A program made the position numbers and the translations under genes. This document shows positions 8,373 to 15,666 of a stretch of DNA of 19,751 nt, in pieces (within the stretch, counting starts at the first letter, position 1; each line of letters starts with the position of its first letter). The notes beneath the pieces are model-generated. The model was not told where the DNA came from and did no database searches. It worked only from the letters and a program-made list of their open reading frames with translations. The DNA is from Lachnospiraceae bacterium (lineage in GTDB: Bacteria; Bacillota; Clostridia; Lachnospirales; Lachnospiraceae), in NCBI GenBank assembly GCA_029068665.1, contig JAIECC010000404.1:1-19751 (forward strand). Reading direction: 5' to 3'.

Positions 8373-8683
8373 CGGCCGGAATATCCGGGAGCATCCATGT
8401 TATTTATTTTTTCATACAAATCCTGAAGATAGGATAAGTCCATGGTATAAAACCCTTCTACCACATTGGTATCTACCGTAGGCAGAGAGCCCAGTCTGGT
8501 AACGACCCGTGCCAGCAGGATAATGGAAAGATAGCTGGGGTTCTGTTGTACTCTGGGGTCCTTTAAAGGCAATATTTCATCTCCGGCAGTTGCCAGCCGC
8601 ATCACACCTTCCCGATGCACCACCCCCTGGGCATCCACATACCCTTTGGGCAGGGTAAATTCATATTCAATCTGCCAAGCCAT
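8312..8683 (-). CDS. Small eCIS protein with CPHC motif, tail-assembly-chaperone-like
   Basis: The 123-aa protein opens IEYEFTLPKGYVDAQGVVHR and continues GVMRLATAGDEILPL, KDPRVQQNPSYLSIILLARV and TRLG. This resembles phage tail-assembly and baseplate-assembly proteins such as lambda G or T4 gp26/gp51 relatives, which share a 'G.V......mR......DE........' opening. Residues 105-108 form a single CPHC pair in a zinc-ribbon-like turn (RCPHCGADIKIP); no second CxxC is present, so zinc binding would need a partner or a dimer. The gene sits between the two tube genes, a usual place for tail-assembly chaperones. GAGGTGAGAAGG precedes the ATG. Its 3' end overlaps the next small frame and carries the predicted frameshift site. 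Function is inferred from context. Confidence 0.82.
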   Translation of the reverse strand: MAWQIEYEFTLPKGYVDAQGVVHREGVMRLATAGDEILPLKDPRVQQNPSYLSIILLARVVTRLGSLPTVDTNVVEGFYTMDLSYLQDLYEKINNMDAPGYSGRCPHCGADIKIPVNFMGAGS

Positions 8684-8704
8684 AACGCCTTCTCACCTCT
8701 TTCT

Positions 8705-9127
8705 TTATTTCGTTCGTGTCATTCCTTCATGCGCCAGCTCCAGGGTCTCTACTGCAATCTCTGACGAGGTTGCATTAAAATCCGGTGCGGTATACTTGGT
8801 TGGCCAGGCATTGATGACCTGCCAGGAGGCTGCCGGCTCTCCGTTGATATCCAGCAGCGTAATGGTAACGGTCTGACGGTTTACATCCTTCTCAAATCCG
8901 GTTTCCATCCATTTATACAGGGCATCCTTATCCGCAACTCCCTGTTTCAGAGTAATATTTCCATACTTCTTTAACCCCGGAATTTTCATAGGGGTCTGGA
9001 CCTTATCTCCCTCCCGGTACTCAATGACATCAATGGAGGCATCAAAGCCGGACACCTCTGAAAACCCTCCTAATTCCAACCCTTCTAATTCAACTGTATA
9101 TCGAAACTTACCATGTGGATATGCCAT
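8705..9127 (-). CDS. Major inner tube protein, gp19-like (Afp1-type)
   Basis: The 140-aa protein is a clear contractile-tail tube (Hcp-like fold) subunit. It opens HGKFRYTVELEGLELGGFSE and has SGFDASIDVIEYREG, the conserved 'vsGld.e.....YreG' motif. It continues KYGNITLKQGVADKDALYKW and VTITLLDINGEPAASWQVIN, then AWPTKYTAPDFNATSSEIAV and ETLELAHEG. Stacked hexamers of this protein form the rigid tube that the sheath drives out, with cargo probably held in its lumen or at its tip. A perfect AGGAGGT lies 8 nt before ATG, one of the strongest ribosome sites in the window, which fits the high copy number needed. The gene lies 24 nt after the sheath gene. Confidence 0.96.
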   Translation of the reverse strand: MAYPHGKFRYTVELEGLELGGFSEVSGFDASIDVIEYREGDKVQTPMKIPGLKKYGNITLKQGVADKDALYKWMETGFEKDVNRQTVTITLLDINGEPAASWQVINAWPTKYTAPDFNATSSEIAVETLELAHEGMTRTK

Positions 9128-9151
9128 GGTTCACTACCTCCTTTTCTACTC

Positions 9152-10888
9152 TTATTGTGCATCTCCGGTCTTTTGTGAAATCCGGAAAATAACGAATTCT
9201 GCCGGTTTCACCGGTGCTACCCCAATGACACAGATCAGTCGTCCATTGTCAATATCATCCTGTGTCATGGTATCCCGTCCTACATTTACGAAAAATGCTT
9301 CATCCGTTGAGGTACCCGCCAGAGAACTATTCCGCCAGAGTCCCGTCAGGAATACATCAATGGTCCGCTTCACCCTTACCCACAGGGTCTCGTCATTGGG
9401 TTCAAAAACCGCCCAGTTGGTATTTGCCTTAATGGATTCTTCAATAAAGATAAATAACCGTCTGACATTTATGTACTTCCAGCTTCCGTCACTGGTAGCG
9501 GTTCTGGCACCCCAGACCCGGATTCCCATTCCCGGAAAGCTGCGAATCAGATTCACACCCTTGGGATTCAGGATATCCTGTTCGCCCTTGTTAAAATCAC
9601 AGTCCAGCCCTACACAGGCCCGTACCACCTCATTGGCCGGTGCCTTATGGACTCCTCTGGTATTGTCACTTCTGGCATAGATTCCCAGCATGGAGCCGGA
9701 AGGCGGTACCGCCATATTCTTCTTGTCCAGGGGATCAAACACCTGCAGCCATGGATGATACAAGGCGGCATAATTGGTATCAAACAGCTCCCGGTGTGCC
9801 ACAATATCATCGATTTTTTTGGCATCCCTTGGCATATCCAGCACTGCAAACCGGCTTGCCAGATTCTCACAATGTGCCACCAGTGTCAGCTGCACATTCG
9901 GGTCTACCACACCGGGAACTGCCATAATCGAAACCATATCATTATCCAGAAACGCCTGAATACCGGTTCGCTTTCCTGCCCCGTTATCCCTTCCCATAAA
10001 ATCAGCAGCAGAAATCTGGGCAACTGAGCCATTGGAACCCTCCAGCATGGATACCAGCAGTTCCTCCACACCACCTCCGGTCACAATGTCGAATGGCGGT
10101 TTGATGTCTTCCGGTATAGCACCTGCTTCCACCAGAATCAAATCCGATTTGGCTGTTTTCTTAGTGATAAAGCTGGCAGAATCGGGATTCAGGGATGCAT
10201 ATTCATAGACCTCTACCTGATCCTCATAGGATACCTCTAAGGTAAACTCACAGCTTTGAATGAACCGCTGTGGAAGGAGTTCGGTATCTACAGCCTCATC
10301 TCCCAATTCCTCTGCAAATTCCAGAATATTATCCTGACTCTTCACCACCCGGTTATAAGTTATAGTATCCTGCTCCATATCCCGATAAGCCACAATATCC
10401 CCCGGCTGGAAGCCGGAACCATTCTTGCATCGATACTTCTTTCCCTCCGGTGCAGATATTACCTCTAAAATCGGGGTCTTATTCTTGCTGTCCGGAGTCA
10501 CCCGTACCCGAAGACTGTTTCCCCAGATTCCCGGATTCTTCGCTATAAAGGTAAGTACCGGTGCATCCTTGGAGGGAGCAAAGCCCGTTGCCGCTGCTGC
10601 ATCTTCCGGCGCTACCCGTACAATAAAGCATCTGGAGCCTCCATTAATGAAGAACTGCTCTACACCATAAGCCAGAAAACGGTACTCACCAAATTCATTT
10701 TCGGATAAGTAGCCACCGTATTTTCGCTTAAAATCTGCAAAATTTGTTACCAACTGGGGTGTCCCCTCAACCGGTCCCCGTTCTGCCAGACCGATAAACC
10801 CGGCAGTACTGGTACTGACACCCTCCATTGGTTTTGCACCGGAATCAAATTCTTCCACATATACGCCTGGTGATAAATATTCTGCCAT
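9152..10888 (-). CDS. Contractile tail sheath protein
   Basis: The protein begins MAEYLSPGVYVEEFDSG, the classic sheath N-terminus of Afp2/Pvc2 and phage sheaths, and continues with STSTAGFIGLAERGPVEG. The C-terminal domain is equally typical: NVRRLFIFIEESIKANTNWA, FEPNDETLWVRVKRTIDVFL, GLWRNSSLAGTSTDEAFFV and a last strand with PAEFVIFRISQ. Residues about 120-300 probably form the outer insertion domain. At 578 aa it is larger than Afp2-4, and this is the only sheath gene here, unlike the three in Afp/PVC. The same frame extends to an ATG at 10930, adding 14 residues (MLTGFRYRAVSRTV) with AAGGAAAGGGGG in front. I prefer 10888 because the family starts there, although its AGGA site is weaker. 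Confidence 0.95.
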   Translation of the reverse strand: MAEYLSPGVYVEEFDSGAKPMEGVSTSTAGFIGLAERGPVEGTPQLVTNFADFKRKYGGYLSENEFGEYRFLAYGVEQFFINGGSRCFIVRVAPEDAAAATGFAPSKDAPVLTFIAKNPGIWGNSLRVRVTPDSKNKTPILEVISAPEGKKYRCKNGSGFQPGDIVAYRDMEQDTITYNRVVKSQDNILEFAEELGDEAVDTELLPQRFIQSCEFTLEVSYEDQVEVYEYASLNPDSASFITKKTAKSDLILVEAGAIPEDIKPPFDIVTGGGVEELLVSMLEGSNGSVAQISAADFMGRDNGAGKRTGIQAFLDNDMVSIMAVPGVVDPNVQLTLVAHCENLASRFAVLDMPRDAKKIDDIVAHRELFDTNYAALYHPWLQVFDPLDKKNMAVPPSGSMLGIYARSDNTRGVHKAPANEVVRACVGLDCDFNKGEQDILNPKGVNLIRSFPGMGIRVWGARTATSDGSWKYINVRRLFIFIEESIKANTNWAVFEPNDETLWVRVKRTIDVFLTGLWRNSSLAGTSTDEAFFVNVGRDTMTQDDIDNGRLICVIGVAPVKPAEFVIFRISQKTGDAQ

Positions 10889-10970
10889 AACAGTCCTGCT
10901 GACCGCTCTATACCGGAATCCGGTCAGCATACCCCCTTTCCTTTTTTGATGATTTTAACCATTTTTCTAC

Positions 10971-11005
10971 AGCATACGAGACTCCATTTAACAAACACTT
11001 AACAA
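10971..11005 (-). promoter_or_regulatory. Predicted BTAD-regulator (SARP-type) operator and promoter of the structural operon
   Basis: Reading the minus strand from 11005: TTGTTAA, 4 bp (GTGT), TTGTTAA, 11 bp, then TATGCT at 10976-10971 as a possible -10. Two identical heptamers at an 11-bp period lie on the same helix face. No TTGACA-like -35 exists at 16-18 bp, as expected of an activator-dependent promoter. It sits in the 87-bp gap between the ATPase stop and the sheath start. The same module occurs before three other transcription units. Confidence 0.7.
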
Positions 11006-11017
11006 CATCCATGTTTT

Positions 11018-13111
11018 TTACAGTTGCAATTCATCTTCTGAAAAATACTTCCCGCTTTTTCCAAACTCTCCCTTCAGTGCCTTCAGAATATGTCTCCTTC
11101 CTACAGAGCTCTGCTCTGAAGCCGCAAGAAAAGCTGCATTTATCATAATATTCTTAATATTACTGCCGCTCAGTTCAAATCGCTCTGCCAGTTCATGAAA
11201 GTCTACATCCGGCTCTAAGGGCAGCTGCTCCGGAACACACTGCTGCCAAAGTAAACAGCGATGCCGGTAATCCGGAAGACAAAATTCAATGGTAAAGGTA
11301 ATCCGCCGCTTAAATGCTTCGTCAATATTCTGGGGAAAATTCGTTGCCAGTATCACTACTCCGGTATATTCCTCCATGTTCTGCAGCATATAAGCCACTT
11401 CCATGTTGCTGTACTTGTCATGACTGTCCTTTACCTCTGTCCGCTTGCTGAACAATACATCTGCTTCATCAAAGAACAATACAGCCCGGCTTCTTCTACC
11501 TTCCTGAAAAATATGTTTCAGATTCTGTTCGGTTTCACCAATGTACTTGCTTACGACTGCCGGAAGCTGAATCTTATACAGTTCCATATCCAAGGTACCT
11601 GCCAGTACCTGTGCCGCCATAGTCTTTCCGGTTCCCGGTGGACCGGTCAGCAACAGAGTAAGACCTGTACCATAAGAACGGAGCCGGGAAAATCCCCATT
11701 CCTGATATACCTGCTGCCGATATCGAATCTGATTCACTGCCTCTCGTAGGGCTTCTTTCTGCTCCTCCGGCAGAATCAGGTCCTCCCAGCCATAACGATT
11801 CTCTATTAAGACCGCCCATTCCTTTAAGCTGTATTCCAGCTGCCGGCCACATGCCTCATGCAGAACAGATAATGAGATTTCCTCTTCCCCTCTGACATAG
11901 GCAAGACGCCGGGCTTCCCTCAGACTTCGTTCCATTTCCCGTATGCCGAACTCATATTGACCAGATATCTGGTCGAGCACTGCCTCCGATACCGAACAGT
12001 CCTCTGCCAATGCCTTCCACAACTGTAGTCTGCGGTTCCCTTCCGGAGAAGGAATTTCAATGGGAATATACTCTGCATCCCAGGGAATCCTCCATCCCCG
12101 CTTCTCCCTGCTGCTTAGGATAAAAATCGTCCCAAGCTGCTCTGCGGCTTTTTGTAAAAAGCCGGAAACCCTTCGGCTGTTTTTTTCATCTTCCTGTAAA
12201 TCATCTATATTCTGAATGCACAGGATGCCCTCTGCCAAAGCTGCCTCCTCCAATACCATGACCCTTTGGGACGATTCTGCCTCAAACTCCTCCTCCATCC
12301 TTCTGTAATCCAGAAGTCCTAAGGACTGCTTACTTCTATCTGCATACCAGACCGGATATAAAAGCTGCTCTCTTCTGTCTGCTCCCCACAGATGAAGGAT
12401 GGTAGTCCCTTCGGATCTTGATTTTCTACATTTCACAGCTTCCAGATAACGGAATACCGTTTCTTCTCCCCAGACTTCCCACACAGGATCATGGAGCCTG
12501 GGATTCCAGCACAAATAGGGCTTATCCTGAAATCGGCCGGAGCATAGCAGATATTCCAGTACCGATATCTTCAGCTTCAGACCTTTACGCAGACCGGAAC
12601 CGGCCCCTTCCCACCGGATATCAAAGACCTGCTGCTCCAGCTTTCCCCCCGGCAGAAAATAAGACAAATAGGAACTATCCGGTTCCAAGTCCATGGTATA
12701 GAGGCGGATTGCCCACTCCACACTTAACAGACGCTGATTCCAGTCATTATTCAAATAAACAAACAGCTTTTCAAAGTGATAGTCCAACTCACTGAGCATG
12801 ACCAGAATCACACAGAACAGTTCAAATTCATCCAGCTCCAGCCGCCTTTGAATACCGGCAAGTCCTTCGCCTGCCTGAATATCCGGCAGGGAAGCAAAGA
12901 ATGGCTTGCCTCCTGGTTCCTGAAAGAATTCATGAACCTCCAGACTTAAGATACTTTCATTGAATTCACCACTCCGGTTCCAGCCTCTACCCTGTTCTTC
13001 CTCCATGCGGTTTAAATAACCGGCAATCCGGCAGACACTCCATTCTGTCAGCCTGTCCCAAAGCTGCCGGTCTGCCTGAGACATCCTGGGCTCCTTTTCC
13101 ATTGATTCCAT
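11018..13111 (-). CDS. AAA+ ATPase of the eCIS (Afp15-type)
   Basis: This 697-aa protein has a C-terminal AAA+ domain with Walker A GPPGTGKT at 490-497, Walker B AVLFFDEAD at 543-551, sensor-1 asparagine in VILATNF (586-592) and arginine-finger candidates in FKRRITF (601-607). A degenerate first AAA-like unit lies at about 235-405: the region near LHLWGADRREQLL lacks a P-loop, and GILCIQNIDDL replaces Walker B. An alpha-helical N-terminus of about 130 residues precedes it. Afp15/Pvc15-type ATPases accompany nearly all eCIS loci and are thought to act in particle assembly or cargo loading. AAAGGAAGG precedes the chosen ATG; an alternative ATG lies three codons later. It follows the regulator by 60 bp and is probably cotranscribed with it. 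Confidence 0.94.
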   Translation of the reverse strand: MESMEKEPRMSQADRQLWDRLTEWSVCRIAGYLNRMEEEQGRGWNRSGEFNESILSLEVHEFFQEPGGKPFFASLPDIQAGEGLAGIQRRLELDEFELFCVILVMLSELDYHFEKLFVYLNNDWNQRLLSVEWAIRLYTMDLEPDSSYLSYFLPGGKLEQQVFDIRWEGAGSGLRKGLKLKISVLEYLLCSGRFQDKPYLCWNPRLHDPVWEVWGEETVFRYLEAVKCRKSRSEGTTILHLWGADRREQLLYPVWYADRSKQSLGLLDYRRMEEEFEAESSQRVMVLEEAALAEGILCIQNIDDLQEDEKNSRRVSGFLQKAAEQLGTIFILSSREKRGWRIPWDAEYIPIEIPSPEGNRRLQLWKALAEDCSVSEAVLDQISGQYEFGIREMERSLREARRLAYVRGEEEISLSVLHEACGRQLEYSLKEWAVLIENRYGWEDLILPEEQKEALREAVNQIRYRQQVYQEWGFSRLRSYGTGLTLLLTGPPGTGKTMAAQVLAGTLDMELYKIQLPAVVSKYIGETEQNLKHIFQEGRRSRAVLFFDEADVLFSKRTEVKDSHDKYSNMEVAYMLQNMEEYTGVVILATNFPQNIDEAFKRRITFTIEFCLPDYRHRCLLWQQCVPEQLPLEPDVDFHELAERFELSGSNIKNIMINAAFLAASEQSSVGRRHILKALKGEFGKSGKYFSEDELQL

Positions 13112-13171
13112 CGTTCCTTCCTTTGTTCTCGGTTTGTTTCCTCTGCTTCTTCTCTACTGTTTCTTTTTTCA

Positions 13172-15025
13172 TTAACCGATTCGCCTTACAATGGTATTCT
13201 GATAAATTTCCCGTACCTGTCTTCCAATACCAATATTCAACTCTTCTTTCAGCAGGCGGTTATACCGCTCATACTGCTGCTTTGCAATTTGAAATTCTCC
13301 CATGGCACACAGGTATTTTAAAAGCATTCCATTTAACGAATCGGAATACGGGTCCAGCTTCACTGCCTGCTCCAGTATCCGGACTGCCATATCATACTTT
13401 TGCTGACTTCCTGCCTGATCTGCCAACAGCTCACAGCATTGCAGATACAGCCGCTGATAAAACTCCCGGCTTGCCACTACCCAGCTTCCATCCAGTTCCT
13501 CCATATAATCCCCCCGGTAAATCGAAAGCAATTCCTGAACTCCCTGCTCCACATCCACTGCTTCCATGCTATTTTTCCAGTTTTCATACATTTGCTTTAA
13601 TCTCTGGGTATCTGAATGGAACCACTGCTTGTTCATGGTATACCGCTTATTGTCCATTTGAATCAAATCCAATATACCAATTTCAGAAAATGCCCGTTTT
13701 AAATAAGATAAGGTGGTGTGAAATAAGGATTCCAGTCTCTGCCCCGCTCCTTCCTGCCATAAAGCATCCATAATCTCTTCCTTGCTAATAGCCCGCTCCT
13801 CCTCCTGCTCCCAGAAGTAGGCAAACATTTCCTTTGTCTTTCTGGTCCGCCAGTGTATCAGATTCTTTTCTTCACCAAAATGAATCTGTATCCCTCCAAA
13901 GCAGCTCAGTTGAAAGGACCGCTGGATATCTGGGGTTTTTTTTACCATTCCTTTGCGTTCTGGCTTCTTTTGGTGTCCCAGGGTATGACAGGGATAGACC
14001 TGATTCCCTGCCGGCACAGGAAAACATCTTGCCTCCCGTTCCCTGATTTCTTCGATTCTTTGCGGTTCTACCCGGCTGCACAGGAAATCCCGGAGAATCG
14101 GATGATAACGGTACTCTCCCTGTCCCTTTTCCTCCGTCAGAAGCTGCTGATTTACAAAATACTTCAGCATATCCTCTGCCTTTTCTTCTTCCAGAACCAT
14201 CTCGCAGATCGCTGGGGTAATGGTAGTCAGAACTGCACTTTCTGTCATAAATATCTGCTGCTCGGAAGAAAGAAACCGGAACAACTCATAAAACAGATAT
14301 TCTGAAAGATTTGCCCGGTTTCCCTTGGATTCTTTTTCATAAAACAAAACATAATTCACTGCCACAGCCCATCCTTCTGTCCATTCCAGTATCTGCTCCA
14401 CATCCCATTCTGTCTCCCATTTCCTTTTACCTGCCTGCATATAATGATTCAATTCTGCTTTGGTGATTCTTAAATCCCCGACTCCTAAAATCTCCGCCTT
14501 CCCCTGAAATACAAAACGGCTCAAAAAGCCCGGAAACCTTCCTTTTGTCAAAAGAAAAATACGAATCCCCTCTCCCATATACCGGATAAAAATAGTGAGA
14601 AACTCAAAGATTAATGGATTTTGAATGTATTGAAAATCATCCAGAACGATATTCAGACTGCCTTCCCATGACTCTAACTGCTCCAGAATCTGATGTACCA
14701 CCAGCTCTGTTCCTGCTCCCGACCAGTCAGAAACCTCTTGATGAGGACAGAATCGGCTGACCTGCCGCTGGAGCAAAGTCTCAAAATAATATAAAAATCG
14801 ACTTATTTCGTCGTCTGTGTGCCCAAGCTGATACCAGCCCCAGGAAAGCTCATAGGTCTGAAAATACTCTGTCATAAGACTGGTCTTTCCATAGCCCATT
14901 CCGGCATGGAGGATGATTACCTGAGACTGCATCTGATAAATCCGGTCCAGTAATTCCGGTCTGTTTATTCCATTACAAGTGATGTCTGGCATACGAAGCT
15001 TCGATGCCAGCAGCTGTTCTTTCAT
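13172..15025 (-). CDS. MalT-like STAND ATPase / BTAD (SARP-type) transcriptional regulator
   Basis: This 617-aa protein is a probable transcriptional activator of the locus. The N-terminal half is a MalT-like STAND NTPase: Walker A AGMGYGKTS at about 41-49, Walker B LNIVLDDF at 124-131, and YRYHPILRDFL at 305-315, matching the 'H.l..dfL' segment of the family. Residues about 371-465 form a winged-helix (Trans_reg_C-like) domain (FQLSCFGGIQIHFG to RYTMN). Residues about 470-617 form a BTAD helical repeat domain with YRGDYMEELDGSWV and the Y-MAVRILEQAVKLDPYSD-LNGMLLKYLCAMGE pattern. In classical SARPs such as AfsR the wHTH-BTAD unit is N-terminal; here it is C-terminal. AGGAGGGGAG precedes the ATG, 24 bp after the DUF4157 stop. 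The ligand for the NTPase is unknown. Confidence 0.9.
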   Translation of the reverse strand: MKEQLLASKLRMPDITCNGINRPELLDRIYQMQSQVIILHAGMGYGKTSLMTEYFQTYELSWGWYQLGHTDDEISRFLYYFETLLQRQVSRFCPHQEVSDWSGAGTELVVHQILEQLESWEGSLNIVLDDFQYIQNPLIFEFLTIFIRYMGEGIRIFLLTKGRFPGFLSRFVFQGKAEILGVGDLRITKAELNHYMQAGKRKWETEWDVEQILEWTEGWAVAVNYVLFYEKESKGNRANLSEYLFYELFRFLSSEQQIFMTESAVLTTITPAICEMVLEEEKAEDMLKYFVNQQLLTEEKGQGEYRYHPILRDFLCSRVEPQRIEEIREREARCFPVPAGNQVYPCHTLGHQKKPERKGMVKKTPDIQRSFQLSCFGGIQIHFGEEKNLIHWRTRKTKEMFAYFWEQEEERAISKEEIMDALWQEGAGQRLESLFHTTLSYLKRAFSEIGILDLIQMDNKRYTMNKQWFHSDTQRLKQMYENWKNSMEAVDVEQGVQELLSIYRGDYMEELDGSWVVASREFYQRLYLQCCELLADQAGSQQKYDMAVRILEQAVKLDPYSDSLNGMLLKYLCAMGEFQIAKQQYERYNRLLKEELNIGIGRQVREIYQNTIVRRIG

Positions 15026-15049
15026 CCGATTCTCCCCTCCTGTAGTATG

Positions 15050-15385
15050 TTACAGTCGAAACCGGTCTGCCTCCTGCTCCAGTGTCGGGTCATCATTGAT
15101 TGGAATCCCATTTTCCATTTTAGTAGCAGTTACCCTGCCCATCTTCTTTTGTACCCAATGCCCTAATTCATGATTCAGATACCGGTCATTTCCCGGTCCC
15201 AGATGAATATCAGAGCCCTGAGAGATTGCCAAGGCTCCCATCTTTGCCGGCAGAGGCGAATTTCGATAGACCCGTACATCATCTGCAGAAAAGCCGGTTT
15301 TCTGCTCTAATGCCTGTTTCATGGAATCTGATAAGCCCGTATTATTTTTTCCTGCTGACCGCTCTTTTTTCTGCTGCAAATACAT
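15050..15385 (-). CDS. Stand-alone DUF4157 (eCIS core) metallopeptidase-like protein
   Basis: The 111-aa protein is almost only a DUF4157 domain: SMKQALEQKTGFSADDVRVY, then SPLPAKMGALAISQGSDIHL, GPGNDRY, HELGH at 72-76 and LEQEADRF near the C-terminus. HExxH with a downstream glutamate is the zincin signature. DUF4157 is the best-known marker of eCIS-associated cargo, usually at the N-terminus of a larger toxin; here nothing follows it. I chose ATG 15385 because AGGAGG lies 12 nt upstream. The longer start at 15472 has no ribosome site and would lie inside the predicted promoter. The N-terminus MYLQQKKE resembles MYMQKKE of the 255-aa protein. It may process or deliver cargo encoded separately; that role is inferred. 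It is the first gene of an operon with the regulator and ATPase. Confidence 0.9.
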   Translation of the reverse strand: MYLQQKKERSAGKNNTGLSDSMKQALEQKTGFSADDVRVYRNSPLPAKMGALAISQGSDIHLGPGNDRYLNHELGHWVQKKMGRVTATKMENGIPINDDPTLEQEADRFRL

Positions 15386-15453
15386 AAATAACCCCAGCCT
15401 CCTTTTTTCTCTCTTCTCTGTATCTGTCCCCAGTTTCGTACTGATATGATGAA

Positions 15454-15488
15454 ATAATAGCATGTTCGACATAACGGTTTCTTAACAC
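15454..15488 (-). promoter_or_regulatory. Predicted SARP-type operator and promoter of the DUF4157-regulator-ATPase operon
   Basis: Minus strand from 15488: GTGTTAA, 4 bp, CCGTTAT, 11 bp, TATTAT (15459-15454). This is the most degenerate of the four modules (6/7 and 4/7 matches to TTGTTAA) but has the same spacing and a good TATTAT. A further weak repeat, ATGTTTG, lies one more 11-bp step upstream (15499-15493). If used, the regulator would control its own operon. An alternative promoter is TTGACC (15538-15533), 17 bp, TAATTT (15515-15510). Confidence 0.5.
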
Positions 15489-15551
15489 TTTACAAACATA
15501 GATTTTGTAAAATTAATCATTGTATTTATTAAGGTCAATATATATATCATA

Positions 15552-15591
15552 AACCCCCTTGATTTCTAAAATTATAGAAATCAAGGGGGTT
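15552..15591 (-). terminator. Long perfect hairpin, probable terminator after the 255-aa gene
   Basis: Perfect 17-bp inverted repeat with arms 15552-15568 and 15575-15591 and a 6-nt loop. It starts about 75 bp beyond the stop of the 255-aa gene and precedes the DUF4157 promoter region. On the minus strand the 3' side is followed by TTTATGATATATAT, a poor but AT-rich tail; on the plus strand there is no T run. It could act as a minus-strand terminator insulating the two units. A regulatory RNA or a protein-binding palindrome is possible. Confidence 0.65.
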
Positions 15592-15666
15592 GTCAATACC
15601 TTTATGAGGGTAGAATATGAAAATTACAGTTGCATACTCTGGATGTTCGAGAGAAATTTATATCAC

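Noticed and set aside
1..10930. Prophage interpretation
   Set aside because: No capsid, portal, terminase, integrase or lysis gene is seen, and the AAA+ ATPase plus DUF4157 with Afp-type wedge proteins point to an eCIS. The missing left flank leaves slight doubt.
1..10930. Type VI secretion system interpretation
   Set aside because: No TssJLM membrane complex, ClpV or split TssB/TssC sheath. The single sheath and the LysM, tube and ATPase set match eCIS.
12987..13172. Small minus-strand frame starting in a TAATG overlap with the regulator stop
   Set aside because: Attractive as a coupled start, but the product is a low-complexity Lys/Glu stretch running out of frame into the ATPase gene, which has its own AAAGGAAGG and ATG at 13111. 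Reinitiation that helps load ribosomes for the ATPase remains possible.
13102..13773. Plus-strand frame of 223 codons opposite the regulator 3' end
   Set aside because: No ribosome site, no domain, and it is covered by a strongly supported minus-strand gene.
15386..15472. N-terminal extension of the DUF4157 protein to ATG 15472
   Set aside because: No ribosome site, the extension would cover the predicted promoter, and AGGAGG points to the ATG at 15385.
15571..15596. TTGACA and TATAAT as a sigma-A promoter
   Set aside because: The spacer is only 14 bp and the elements are embedded in a perfect hairpin, so they are unlikely to work as an ordinary promoter.
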